A DNA stretch of 64,000 nucleotides, taken from Aplidium turbinatum (taxonomy: Eukaryota; Chordata; Ascidiacea; Aplousobranchia; Polyclinidae). The stretch covers positions 36,296,498-36,360,497 of the forward strand of contig OU964921.1 in NCBI GenBank assembly GCA_918807975.1. The letters run 5' to 3'. Every line of letters starts with the position of its first letter. Position 1 is the stretch's first letter. Below the pieces are notes generated by a model. It was not told where the DNA came from, made no database searches, and worked only from the letters and a program-made list of their open reading frames with translations. Below, piece after piece: positions 42,301 through 45,835 of the stretch. The position numbers were made by a program, and so were the translations under genes.

Positions 42301-42310
42301 GGACTTGTAG
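6181..42310 (+). CDS. Connector enhancer of kinase suppressor of Ras (CNK), 28 exons, 5' exon missing
   Basis: CNK is a membrane-recruited scaffold that links Ras/Raf/MAPK and Rho-family signalling. Exons: 6181-6344, 7768-7985, 8533-8620, 10386-10456, 11003-11219, 12406-12548, 12943-13137, 13616-13758, 14536-14641, 17573-17707, 20356-20520, 20904-21107, 21641-21973, 22433-22824, 23207-23367, 23646-23742, 24788-24860, 31634-31679, 32930-32962, 33377-33422, 33639-33871, 35654-35834, 36181-36644, 37480-37622, 38990-39074, 40344-40419, 41115-41359, 41771-42310. All splice phases agree and the joined frame has no internal stop: 4,997 nt plus one base from the missing exon give 1,665 codons and a stop. 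Domain order SAM, CRIC, PDZ, PH and a C-terminal helical region matches animal CNKs. It is much longer than human CNKSR2 (about 1,030 residues) because of expanded low-complexity linkers. The first exon was not found and may lie upstream of the window. Exon borders come from reading only. Confidence 0.93.
6892..7053 (+). mobile_element. CGGTGAG-family repeat, copy 2
   Basis: Begins GAGGGTCTGCTACTATTCGG and ends CGGGCCATTCCG, close to copy 1 over its full length. Flanking duplications are no longer clear. It lies in the CNK intron between the SAM exon and the first CRIC exon. Confidence 0.7.
7655..7745. repeat. Solo arm of the inverted-repeat element at 8699-9185
   Basis: Contains ACCGCCAATATGGCAATCAT and TTGGCTTCCATT, about 90 bp matching the right arm of the element at 8699-9185. 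No opposing arm was found. It ends about 20 bp before a CNK exon. Confidence 0.6.
7768..10456 (+). CDS. CNK exons 2-4 of those seen: CRIC domain
   Basis: Three exons: 7768-7985, 8533-8620 and 10386-10456. The first encodes DFGLDSETL through KQLILWLDR, aligning with NYGLETENL through KSLLAWLDR of vertebrate CNKs. The second gives APFNAKPDFRTLRDKLVQL, then CYELSVTMQQ. The third is shorter and less conserved (IEDAALNICAELENSADR). CRIC is the conserved region in CNK, found with the SAM and PDZ modules and used for Raf/Rho-pathway contacts. Phases run 0-2, 2-0 and 0-2, consistent with neighbours. The second exon has good AG/GT borders; the first has a weak-looking donor, GACAG/GTGCAT. Confidence 0.88.
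8118..8234. repeat. Palindromic MITE copy with widened centre
   Basis: Begins CCCAGACAGCAAAATCCGTC and ends with its near complement ending GTCTGGG. About 30 extra bases with a repeat of TGATTCA sit in the centre, as if the middle had been locally duplicated. Confidence 0.8.
8699..9185. mobile_element. Inverted-repeat element with long arms
   Basis: About 490 bp. The left 95 bp (containing AGCCAAACGCTAGGCC, GGCAGCAAACAGGATT and ATTGGCGGTTTTAATGC) reappears inverted at 9094-9185 with a few mismatches. No coding frame. Long arms and no gene suggest a MITE or foldback element. No certain target duplication was seen. A solo arm lies at 7655-7745. Confidence 0.7.
9544..9605. repeat. Palindromic MITE, mostly right half
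   Basis: Contains CAACGTCTGCAGGGTGAAGG and TGTAAAAAAGAGCTGATTTT, a degenerate centre and right arm. Confidence 0.5.
9830..9917. repeat. Palindromic MITE copy
   Basis: Left end CAAGTCAGAAAATCCGTC, centre TGCAGACGTTAAATCAAT, right end GGACTGATTCACTACCTGG. Diverged. Confidence 0.65.
10246..10333. repeat. Palindromic MITE copy
   Basis: CCCAGTCATCAAAGCAGTCC at the left and GGACTGATTTGCTGGCTG at the right, with a central CGTCTGCCGACG carrying one change. Confidence 0.75.
10709..10815. repeat. Palindromic MITE copy with duplicated centre
   Basis: Two central motifs are present, TCAACGTCTGCAGATG and AAACGTCTGCATACG, so the centre looks locally duplicated. The ends are worn. Confidence 0.55.
11003..12548 (+). 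CDS. CNK exons 5-6 of those seen: PDZ domain
   Basis: Exons 11003-11219 and 12406-12548. The encoded segment includes VNPDEGLGLFIKATFEGHHV, then VTGTRNGSIASRM, ITAGDEVIAVNGKTV, and across the intron VGWTLGSLVAALKEQP and ALLMKKRPQTL. GLGLFI is the carboxylate-binding loop (GLGF class) of a PDZ domain; GDEV..VNG is the second hallmark. Vertebrate CNKSR2 has GLGMYIKSTYDGLHV and VVGWQLKNLVNAL at the same places. PDZ domains bind C-terminal peptides at the membrane. The intron splits the fold at a conserved V/VGW junction, phase 0. Confidence 0.93.
11351..11402. repeat. 26-bp tandem duplication
   Basis: GTTAAAGAATGTTATTATTT plus six bases occurs twice in direct succession with one difference, within a CNK intron. 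Confidence 0.7.
11700..11781. repeat. Palindromic MITE copy
   Basis: AACAAAATCCGTCATTTTTA at the left, ACGTCTGCAGACGT centre, ATGACAGGTTTTGCTCGCTGG at the right, with a few bases missing from the left arm. Confidence 0.75.
12013..12274. repeat. Exact 131-bp tandem duplication
   Basis: The unit beginning AAGATGAACCCAATTTAATA is repeated back to back (12013-12143 and 12144-12274) with no difference I can see. It lies wholly in the intron between the two PDZ exons, about 130 bp before the second. The identity indicates a very recent duplication, or an assembly artefact. Confidence 0.9.
12801..12888. repeat. Palindromic MITE copy, old
   Basis: Ends CCCAAGCTAGCAAAGGTTGC and CAACTTTTGCTGGCTG are clear; the centre is degenerate. 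Confidence 0.55.
12943..14641 (+). CDS. CNK exons 7-9 of those seen: linker with the IPPPPSEPY motif
   Basis: Exons 12943-13137, 13616-13758 and 14536-14641. The sequence is rich in Ser, Thr and Asn and ends in LNIPPPPSEPYTPK, which matches LYIPPPPAEPYIPR of vertebrate CNKSR2, a proline stretch conserved just after the PDZ region. A good donor at 13005 (CAG/GTAACA) was not used: it would put the next exon out of frame and hit a stop, whereas reading on to a weak donor (ATGAG/GTTCCC) keeps phase 2 and the frame open. Use of 13005 as a minor alternative site is possible. Confidence 0.8.
13148..13272. repeat. Palindromic MITE, two overlapping parts
   Basis: A left arm (GATCGTTTTTACATTGATTC) is followed by a second start (CCCCAAACAGCAAATCAACC), then CGTCTGCAGACG and a right arm ending GATTGGG. 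Either a nested insertion or a rearranged copy. It starts 10 bp after a CNK exon. Confidence 0.55.
13352..13422. repeat. Near-perfect 33-bp hairpin
   Basis: The left arm ends CCGGAGAGCCTAT and is mirrored by ATAGGCTCTCCGG after only a few bases, with arms of about 33 bp differing by one extra T. It matches neither the MITE nor the other inverted repeats here. Confidence 0.85.
13845..13924. repeat. Palindromic MITE copy, old
   Basis: TGGCAAAATTGTTGTTTTTT at the left and GTCAATTTTGCAAACTG at the right, with TTGCATTGATTTAACG retained; the CTGCAG centre is lost. Confidence 0.5.
14376..14460. repeat. Palindromic MITE copy
   Basis: GCAGCAATCAAATCAGC at the left, AACGTCTGCATACGTT centre, GACCGATTTGCTGGCTAG at the right. 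Confidence 0.75.
14649..14736. repeat. Palindromic MITE copy next to a splice donor
   Basis: Starts CCCAGACAGCAAAGCAACC, only 7 bp into the intron after the exon that ends at 14641, and ends GATTTGTTGTTTGGG. Both arms are long and well matched, so the pre-mRNA would carry a strong hairpin beside the donor. Confidence 0.85.
14817..14901. repeat. Palindromic MITE copy
   Basis: CTCAGCTACAAATTGGTCC at the left, ACATCTGCAGACTTTG centre, AGGACTCATTTGCTGTCGGG at the right. Confidence 0.75.
15217..15721. repeat. Palindromic MITE copy interrupted by about 414 bp
   Basis: The first 14 bases (CCCAGACAGCAAAA, from 15217) and the rest (GCAGTCATTTTACATTG onward, about 15645-15721, ending CTGATTTTGCTGTCTGAG) make one almost complete copy. 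The 15231-15644 segment between them begins GTCAAGTCAAGTTATTTTG and is an insertion of unknown type. Confidence 0.65.
15231..15644. mobile_element. Insertion inside a palindromic MITE, family unknown
   Basis: About 414 bp separating the two parts of a MITE copy. It contains an internal inverted pair (GGTTTGAATCTCC near 15503 and GATTCAAACCAG near 15543) and GCCGAGGATGAAGATTCAAA, which resembles the tail of the SINEs at 48.1 and 53.6 kb. No clean terminal repeats or target duplication were identified. Confidence 0.4.
15722..17572. other. CNK intron, nothing recognised
   Basis: Rest of a 2.9-kb CNK intron. Apart from a short (AGTT)n run near 17358-17373, no repeat, exon or RNA gene was recognised. 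Confidence 0.4.
17573..24860 (+). CDS. CNK exons 10-17 of those seen: long low-complexity linker
   Basis: Exons 17573-17707, 20356-20520, 20904-21107, 21641-21973, 22433-22824, 23207-23367, 23646-23742 and 24788-24860. Two islands match vertebrate CNKSR2: SASPNSMMDIEHRRRYTVI (against SESPNSFLDQEYRKRFNIV) and RPVSMPPDYY (against RPISMPVEY). The rest is rich in Ser, Asn and Gln, with basic and proline-rich patches such as KNPPKPPPR and RPIPKPRRNR, possible SH3-binding sites. A coiled-coil-like stretch, TQKTKIETILDSLKDEEQ, closes exon 15. Splice phases agree throughout. This segment is the main reason the protein is longer than the vertebrate one. Confidence 0.82.
17744..17946 (-). mobile_element. 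CGGTGAG-family repeat, copy 3 (minus strand)
   Basis: Reverse-oriented copy with extra tandem units of about 11-20 bp at one end (ATTCGGTGAGTCCGATTCGG repeated with variation). Exact 7-bp duplications CCAGCTA flank it at 17737-17743 and 17947-17953. It lies 36 bp after a CNK exon. The clean duplication makes this the best copy for defining the ends. Confidence 0.8.
18190..18256. repeat. Palindromic MITE, degenerate
   Basis: CCCAGAGAACAAATCGGTCG and a scrambled centre with GTCTGCAGAC. Directly followed by another copy. Confidence 0.5.
18265..18346. repeat. Palindromic MITE copy
   Basis: CCCAGACAATAAATCTGTCG at the left and CGACTGATTGTTTGGG at the right, with AACGTCTACAGACGTT in the centre. 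Both arms are complete. Confidence 0.8.
18671..18767. repeat. 50-bp tandem duplication
   Basis: The unit beginning CAAGTTTTCCAGGTACCATT is repeated directly with no visible difference over about 47 bp, within a CNK intron. Confidence 0.85.
19198..19254. repeat. Palindromic MITE, left half
   Basis: GCCAGACAGGAAAGTCTGTC then TTTAACGTCTGCAG, with no right arm. Confidence 0.6.
19600..19687. repeat. Palindromic MITE copy, diverged
   Basis: CCCAGCCAGAAACTTGGTCC at the left and TTGACTGATTTTTCGCCTG at the right; the centre has lost the CTGCAG core. Confidence 0.6.
20182..20267. repeat. Palindromic MITE copy, well preserved
   Basis: CCCAGACAGCTAAATCCGTC, an exact AACGTCTGCAGACGTT centre, and GACGGATTTTGCTGTTTGG, 86 bp, with few arm mismatches. 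Confidence 0.88.
22155..22275 (+). mobile_element. LINE 3' end fragment
   Basis: The frame reads DIEEKIGITWMRTAKDRTV and, after a stop, HMWRPFASNGM, followed by a (TGA)n tail. A W-x-R-x-A-K/Q-D-R motif near the C terminus with a triplet-repeat tail is typical of the 3' ends of several animal non-LTR retrotransposons. Only the last about 120 bp remain, so it is a 5'-truncated remnant in a CNK intron. Confidence 0.5.
22841..22913. repeat. Palindromic MITE copy next to a splice donor
   Basis: CCCATCCAGCAAATCAGTCG at the left, CAACGTCTGCAGACGT centre, shortened right arm ending TTTGCTGACTGGG. It starts 16 bp after the donor at 22825. Confidence 0.75.
24206..24279. repeat. Palindromic MITE, left arm shortened
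   Basis: GCCATACAGCAAAAATG then TTTGCAGACGTTGAATCC and AACTTTGCTGTCTGGG at the right. Confidence 0.7.
24861..25931. other. Start of the 6.8-kb CNK intron
   Basis: No exon was accepted here. An open frame of 76 codons at 25634-25864 has no splice support or motif. The phases of the flanking exons (phase 2 out, phase 2 in) agree without an extra exon. Confidence 0.45.
25932..26017. repeat. Palindromic MITE copy, well preserved
   Basis: CCAGACAGCAAATCAGTCG at the left and CGACTGATTTGCTGTCTGG at the right, 86 bp, perfect in the outer arms, with a few central changes (CATCTGCGGACG). Confidence 0.9.
26018..27490. other. CNK intron, nothing recognised
   Basis: No exon, RNA gene or recognised repeat was seen. 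Confidence 0.35.
27495..28345. mobile_element. Possible retroelement remnant with a hammerhead-like core
   Basis: On the minus strand 27558-27591 reads CTGAAGAG, GACATC, TTGT, GATGTC, GAAA. This is the CUGANGA core, a perfect 6-bp stem II and the GAAA core of a hammerhead ribozyme, as found in Penelope-like elements. It is followed by an AATAAA-containing tail near 27516. On the plus strand 28290-28335 has CGTTGTAGCGAAACG and then GATGAATAAACTTTA, a similar-looking tail in the opposite direction. No reverse transcriptase frame was seen between them. Family and limits are uncertain. Confidence 0.35.
28372..31105. other. CNK intron, nothing recognised
   Basis: No exon or repeat was recognised. 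Several open frames of 60-115 codons on both strands overlap one another, lack motifs and have no consistent splice sites. Confidence 0.35.
31106..31191. repeat. Palindromic MITE copy
   Basis: GCCAGCAAACCGGTTCTTG at the left, AACGTCTGCATACGTT centre, AGGATCTTTTCTGACTGG at the right. Confidence 0.7.
31634..33422 (+). CDS. CNK exons 18-20 of those seen: three small exons
   Basis: Exons 31634-31679 (46 nt), 32930-32962 (33 nt) and 33377-33422 (46 nt), encoding YEFKVIAGVPVRLRK, SISRLASNKLK and TTPEKGKASQSSSTT. IAGVPV may correspond to IMGTPVPE, upstream of the PH domain in vertebrate CNKSR2. All have good borders (TTTTTCAG/ and AAG/GTAAGT-type donors for the first two; the third donor is CAG/GTTAGA). 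Phases 2-0, 0-0 and 0-1 connect the long linker to the PH exon exactly. The 33-nt exon could be skipped without a frame change. Confidence 0.75.
31752..31837. repeat. Palindromic MITE, best copy in the window
   Basis: 86 bp from CCAGATAACAAAATCCATC to GACGGATTTTGCTGTCTGG. The central 60 bp, through TTGATTCAACGTCTGCAG and its mirror, are a perfect palindrome. It lies 72 bp after a small CNK exon. Confidence 0.92.
32184..32257. repeat. Palindromic MITE copy with a centre deletion
   Basis: GCCAGAAAATCAGTCC at the left, then TTACATTGCGTTGAATCAAT: the CTGCAG centre is missing. Ends ATTTGCTGATTGGG. Confidence 0.65.
32567..32775 (+). mobile_element. tRNA-derived SINE, family A
   Basis: The head resembles a tRNA promoter, with a box A-like TTAACCGAGTGGTGAGAG and a box B-like GGTTCGACACC. 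The body has GGCAGGACACTTGAATATGC and GCTTCCTCGCCTTTCCTTCC, then TCTAAATCTTCAACTACTGG. The same body recurs at 54588 (minus), 55318 and, diverged, 38700 (minus). It sits in a CNK intron. A functional tRNA is excluded because no cloverleaf closes. Confidence 0.75.
33639..35834 (+). CDS. CNK exons 21-22 of those seen: PH domain
   Basis: Exons 33639-33871 and 35654-35834. The first encodes [20 protein letters not shown] and then WAKCWVVIKNRAIYCYR and AECYISLPGYK. The second encodes ECKRKFAFHISHVKRKTFFF and AAERQMDMSRWMNKMGLAAI. Vertebrate CNKSR2 has [20 protein letters not shown] and AAEHLDDMNRWLNRI. The C-terminal helix Trp that defines PH domains is present in SRWMNKM. PH domains bind phosphoinositides and place CNK at the membrane. 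The intron is phase 0 between the strands. Confidence 0.95.
33885..33969. repeat. Palindromic MITE copy next to a splice donor
   Basis: CCCAGCTTGCAAAATTGGTC at the left, TTTGCAGACGTAAAATC centre, AATTTTGCTTGCT at the right. It begins 13 bp after the donor of the first PH exon. Confidence 0.7.
34653..34714. repeat. Palindromic MITE, centre only
   Basis: AATGTCGATTCAACGTGTCT and AGACGTTGAAACGATGTAAA remain; the outer arms are lost. Confidence 0.5.
34715..35653. other. CNK intron, nothing recognised
   Basis: No exon or repeat was recognised. ATTCAATTCAATTC near 35216 is a short simple repeat. Confidence 0.4.
36181..40419 (+). CDS. CNK exons 23-26 of those seen: linker after the PH domain
   Basis: Exons 36181-36644, 37480-37622, 38990-39074 and 40344-40419. 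The start, DEDYYSESDEE, matches QEQDYWSESDKEE of vertebrate CNKSR2. Later parts (RTRCKSDYVQSKRASKQ, SLDSLMKAKEILEVGD, SLSSPALSPVDFQA) are Ser-rich with basic patches and are not conserved as far as I can tell. Exon 23 ends in a probable short helix, KARDMAAEK. Phases 1-0, 0-2, 2-0 and 0-1 are consistent with neighbours. Confidence 0.85.
36681..36830. mobile_element. Foldback element with about 70-bp arms
   Basis: The arms run TAATGCAAGAAATTTATTC inward through CGAGTCAGTTCAATCAT to ATATCGATTTCGATC, and are mirrored after a short AGCTAGAAGCTA centre. The two arms differ at only a few positions. It begins and ends in TA, suggesting a TA target duplication as in Tc1/mariner-related MITEs. A single arm recurs at 38400. 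It lies 36 bp after a CNK exon. Confidence 0.8.
37623..38399. other. CNK intron, nothing recognised
   Basis: No exon or repeat was recognised before the solo foldback arm at 38400. Confidence 0.4.
38400..38446. repeat. Solo arm of the foldback element
   Basis: TAATGCAAAGAAATTTATTT then CACACGAGTCAGTTCAATCA, about 47 bp matching the outer arm of the element at 36681. No opposing arm follows. Confidence 0.75.
38700..38880 (-). mobile_element. tRNA-derived SINE, family A-like (minus strand)
   Basis: On the minus strand GCCAGCGTGGCCGTGTGG and GGTAAGAGCG look like a tRNA 5' half with box A, and GTCGGTTCGATACCC is a box B. A CAAGACACTTAATGACATGC body follows, like the GGACACTTGAATATGC of family A. 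The acceptor and T stems do not pair properly, so it is not a working tRNA gene. Confidence 0.65.
39237..39493 (-). pseudogene. Unrecognised minus-strand open frame in a CNK intron
   Basis: An 85-codon frame with coding-like composition: MVRKMSFINSFLDTEMVHIP, then ANYHATELAGNSVGYVIKWP and RFDNFYLDKNPFDEV. I do not recognise the family. There is no clear splice acceptor, promoter or poly(A) signal. It could be an old retrocopy, a transposon gene fragment or chance. Its frame is intact but short. Confidence 0.3.
39541..39602. repeat. Short irregular tandem repeat
   Basis: AAAACTCTTCAGAA occurs three times, plus one partial unit, within about 60 bp. Confidence 0.7.
40471..40540. repeat. Palindromic MITE, right half
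   Basis: GTTTCAACGTCTATCATCG then GACACATTTTTGCTGGCTGGG. The left arm is degenerate. Confidence 0.5.
41115..42310 (+). CDS. CNK last two exons: conserved C-terminal region and PDZ ligand
   Basis: Exons 41115-41359 and 41771-42310. LDDMCKSLKQSEIDIRGISR, then TLRRKMTILSRDPQINERML and AKELELAYFDKLLSKENF correspond to the helical C-terminal block of CNKSR2 ([20 protein letters not shown] and neighbours). An acidic Ser-rich stretch follows (SSEEDDTTSGSTSDSERDS), then a basic one (SRRRKILPKRQ). The protein ends YLETDL, a class I PDZ-binding tail, as vertebrate CNKSR2 ends in ETHV. The stop is TAG at 42308-42310. Confidence 0.93.
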
Positions 42311-42378
42311 GGTTGGCTAACTTTCTACTCATGCTTTTTGTGATATCTCATAAGTCGTGTCACCAACTACTGTCCAGA

Positions 42379-42467
42379 CCCAGACAGAAAAATTCGCCAT
42401 TTTTACATTGATTCAGCGTCTGCAGACCTTAAATCAACGTGAAAATGACAGATTTTGCTGTTTTTGA
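42379..42467. repeat. Palindromic MITE copy
   Basis: CCCAGACAGAAAAATTCGCC at the left, CAGCGTCTGCAGACC centre, GACAGATTTTGCTGTTTTTG at the right. It lies 68 bp after the CNK stop, so probably in the 3' UTR. Confidence 0.8.
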
Positions 42468-43397
42468 GGCTATAATCACTTTTTTTTTTTATCAGCTAAT
42501 TTGTCACAATTTCTCGTCAGGTGTATGTGTGCCCAAAGGAAAGCTAATTAGTGTTGTATCCGATGAGTTAAGGAAACCGAAACTTACAGTGACATCGCGG
42601 TAGAAAGACATTGTTTGTTTTCTTTTAGGCTGCATTTTTACGATCATGTTTTTTTTTTGGTATCTTAATTCTTAATTTTATCCGCTTCTTCTTACATAGT
42701 TTTATAATCTTGTTATAGTTTTTGAAGGAGCTCGTGAGTTTTTATCCCACTGCTTGTCAAGATAATTTTATTGTACGGCTTGTTTTATCTTCAGAGGCTT
42801 CATTTGCTTTTGTTTTGTCAAAACTGTCACAGTGTGAAATAGAAAACAACGACTAAAACAGAAACAGTTTATTTTAATTCTCACTGCCATCCTCAATGTC
42901 GAAAGATTGGAAATCAATTTTTGAGACTGGTTCATTAAATTGCTGAGCTTGACATTTTTTTGCGTTCAATTTTGCAAAAAAATTGTTTTTCAGCTGATAA
43001 AGTATTCTTGTTCTTTATCAAATTTTAAACGAAGTCGTGACACAAGTATCTATGGACGTTCAAAAGAAGCCGAATCATTCAAACTAGCCTAAAAAATCCG
43101 TTGCCAAATATGCAGGGAAAGTAGAAAGCCAAATATATTGGCAATGACGGAAGCTCTTGTAGAAAGGTGTCGTTGTTTTTGTTTTTTGGACATTTTCGTT
43201 TTCTACACCTACAATTAGTTGGAAATTGGCCTTGCGCCTGTAAACCAACAATATTTTCTTTGACCAAATCACAAATTCTGATAGAAGCAGCCAAACCAGG
43301 ACGTCACATAAATATGCAGTTAGTGATACGTTGTTATGTGCAATTTGATTTGATAGATTGTGTCGCTATCAACTGCTCTCATGCAATGTTTTGTCGA
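42468..43397. other. Probable CNK 3' UTR and flank
   Basis: No repeat or gene recognised. The first AATAAA on the plus strand after the stop is at 43398, so this may be transcribed. Confidence 0.35.
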
Positions 43398-43403
43398 AAT
43401 AAA
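43398..43403 (+). terminator. Candidate poly(A) signal for CNK
   Basis: AATAAA about 1.1 kb after the CNK stop. ATTAAA near 42930 is an alternative. Position only. Confidence 0.3.
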
Positions 43404-43559
43404 CGTTTGGTGCGTTTATCACCAAACCAGGAAGGTGCTAGGTGTGCGAGCTAATGGTGGATCGAAATTAAAAGTTGCCTAGCAGGTAGAAGCGATAAAA
43501 CGCAAGCGTTATAACTTGATGCCGAAACGGGATATACTTAGCTTAAAATTTACCACACT

Positions 43560-45835
43560 TGTAACAACATTTTGGAATAGTTTAACAAACACCGATAAAG
43601 AAATTGTTGAAACGTGCACTTGCTTCCTTGTTTTTCGGTTTCAGTTTGAATTTTCTTATCAGTGACCATGTTCTTCTTCTCTCGTTTGACTTGTAGTAGC
43701 TTAGATTGGCAATGCCTCATCGTGCAGCCATGATACGGTAGTTGGGTCCAGTTTTCGAATACCAATGATTCCACTTGGGGGTCGTAAGATGGAGCATTCG
43801 TGAAGTATGTGTTGCATTGTTTGTTCTACCACTCCGCAGACACATATCGGCGTATTATGCAACCCCCACCTAAACAGATTAGCTCCAGTGCAGCCAACGT
43901 CACATCTGATCCTGTTCAATGTGACCCATGCCTTTCTTGAGAGGTCTGCTCCAGGAGGGATGGAGAGTGCTGGTATAACTGAAAACTGGGGAGGGATATA
44001 TGGCAGCTCGTTCCATTCCTGGGCCCATGTCTCCATGCAGCTGAAGTTCTTATCCACAAGCTGTGTAGCATATCGATGGAATGGGCGCCTTGATGACAGG
44101 CGTTGGGGTCTGACTGGTCCATATCTTTGGGAGTGACTGTGGAGAAGGTGTTGAGGATAGAGTTTTGCATGCAAAGCCAGTTTGTGAGAGGCTTCTTCCC
44201 TACGGACATGAGCAGGAGCAATGCCAGCCAAAGTTGGCAGATATGCAGTAGGTGTGGGGCGGAGACAGCCAGTGATGATGCGCAAGGTGTCGTTAATGCA
44301 TACATCCATCTTTTTTGTGTGTCTGCTACGGTTCCACACAGCTGTGGCATATTCGGCTGAGCTGTAGACCAAGGCTAGTGCACTTGTACGCAAGGTTGAT
44401 GCTCGGGCTCCCCATCTTGTTCCTGCAAGGCTTCTCAAGAGGTTATTTCTCGAGGTAACTTTGGCACGGAGTGACTCGATGTGGGGTCTGTAGGTCAACT
44501 GTCTGTCAAGTTTTACTCCAAGGTAAGTTGGGTTTGGAGTATATGGTAAAGGATTTCCTTTTAGCGAGACAGACAGTTGACGCTGGGATTCCCGATTATT
44601 TAGATGGAAAGCGGAGATTGTTGTTTTCGACACATTCAGTTTGAGCCTCCACTTGTCCAGATAGTCAGCCACCAGTTTCAGGTCAATTTCAAGTTTTCTT
44701 TCCACCTCGTGCCAGTTCCTGTGAGCGTATAGAAGAGCTAGATCATCCGCATAGCCGTACTGTTGCGATGTAGTGCATGGGAGGTCACTTATATAGATAT
44801 TAAATAGGAGTGGCGATAGTGTTGACCCTTGGGGGACGCCATTTTTCAGGCGGCGTGGTCTGCTGGGTTTTCCCTCGTTGGTATGCAGTATGAAGGTACG
44901 GTTCGAGATGGTCTCTACCAGAAACTTAACCATGTGTCGGTCAGGAATGAGTTGTAATAGTTTCATAGTAAGACCGCGGTGCCACACAGTGTCATAGGCT
45001 GCTGTAAGATCCACTAGGACAACACCCACCTTCTCACGGGCTTCAAAACCACTTTCGATGTCATCCGTAAGCTTGACAACCTGGTCAGTTGTACATCGGC
45101 CGCGTCGGAATCCAGCTTGTTCTTTTGGCAGTTTTGGATCAACGATTGGTTCGAGTCTGCTCAATAAGAGACGCTCAAGTAACTTGTATGGTACACAGAG
45201 CAAGGAAATGGGCCTGTAACTTTTAGGGTTATCAGCTGGCTTGTTGGGCTTTCTAATGGCTATGATGTTAGCTTTCCTCCAGATCTTTGGGAGGAGCAAC
45301 TTCTTTAGGCAGAATGACATGAACTGTCGCAGCCACTCTCTTGCGAGTGGTCCAATATGTTTAATTAGCTCTGGTGGGATCTTTTGTGATTTGCCAGTTT
45401 TTAGGTGTTTGATGGCTGTGTCCAACTCAGAGATGTTAAAAGAGGTAGATAGGAAACAGCTTGAACTGGGTACCTTCCATAGTTGGTTGATTTCATTTTT
45501 CACTGCTCTGGCATGCGCTTTATCAGCTCCTTGATATTGGCCATTTGCGAGAAGTTGTTTCGCTATGGAGTTGGCCGTTATAGGGCATGGCTTTGGTTTC
45601 GTGGTCCTGCCTGTGAGGCGGTTGAGCGTTGACCAGGCTTTACGACTTGAGTGGGTGAAGTCTATTCCAGCGACGGATTCCTCCCATCTATCTCTTTTTT
45701 TCCTGTTGATGTAGTCTGTTAAGTGTGTAGCGGCTGCCGCAGCTGTCAAGCCAGGTTCGGATGACATAAAAATATCATATTTTTGTTGACATTCGTTATC
45801 CCAGGTTGGTATAAAAACCATGTTACCATGTTACT
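43560..45835 (-). mobile_element. 5'-truncated LINE (jockey-like)
   Basis: Minus-strand non-LTR retrotransposon. The part seen covers the reverse transcriptase frame (43701-45821) and a short 3' end with GAGAGAAGAAGAAC. The endonuclease domain expected upstream is absent and the sequence beyond 45835 is unrelated, so the element is cut at the border between endonuclease and RT, as usual for incomplete reverse transcription. Exact ends and target duplications were not resolved. Confidence 0.75.
43701..45821 (-). CDS. LINE reverse transcriptase, 706 codons open
   Basis: RT of a LINE; it would copy element RNA at a nicked target. Motifs in order: FRRGRCTTDQVVKL, then VVLVDLTAAYDTVWH (first catalytic Asp, about residue 270), GVPQGSTLSPLLFNIYISDL, YGYADDLALLY (catalytic YADD), SKTTISAFHLN and PTYLGVKLDRQLTYRPH. 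The C terminus has CVCG and then H-x4-C, a zinc-knuckle-like cluster. The N-terminal FIPTWDNEC is the linker normally following the endonuclease. No stop in 706 codons, so the insertion is probably young. No endonuclease or first ORF. Family: jockey-like clade by general appearance; exact clade unknown. Confidence 0.88.
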   Translation of the reverse strand: MVFIPTWDNECQQKYDIFMSSEPGLTAAAAATHLTDYINRKKRDRWEESVAGIDFTHSSRKAWSTLNRLTGRTTKPKPCPITANSIAKQLLANGQYQGADKAHARAVKNEINQLWKVPSSSCFLSTSFNISELDTAIKHLKTGKSQKIPPELIKHIGPLAREWLRQFMSFCLKKLLLPKIWRKANIIAIRKPNKPADNPKSYRPISLLCVPYKLLERLLLSRLEPIVDPKLPKEQAGFRRGRCTTDQVVKLTDDIESGFEAREKVGVVLVDLTAAYDTVWHRGLTMKLLQLIPDRHMVKFLVETISNRTFILHTNEGKPSRPRRLKNGVPQGSTLSPLLFNIYISDLPCTTSQQYGYADDLALLYAHRNWHEVERKLEIDLKLVADYLDKWRLKLNVSKTTISAFHLNNRESQRQLSVSLKGNPLPYTPNPTYLGVKLDRQLTYRPHIESLRAKVTSRNNLLRSLAGTRWGARASTLRTSALALVYSSAEYATAVWNRSRHTKKMDVCINDTLRIITGCLRPTPTAYLPTLAGIAPAHVRREEASHKLALHAKLYPQHLLHSHSQRYGPVRPQRLSSRRPFHRYATQLVDKNFSCMETWAQEWNELPYIPPQFSVIPALSIPPGADLSRKAWVTLNRIRCDVGCTGANLFRWGLHNTPICVCGVVEQTMQHILHECSILRPPSGIIGIRKLDPTTVSWLHDEALPI

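Noticed and set aside
3135-42467. CRISPR array
   Set aside because: The repeated units are palindromic MITEs at irregular spacing in introns of an animal gene, with no regular spacers.
43807-45534. Plus-strand open frames opposite the LINE
   Set aside because: They are shadows of the minus-strand reverse transcriptase frame.
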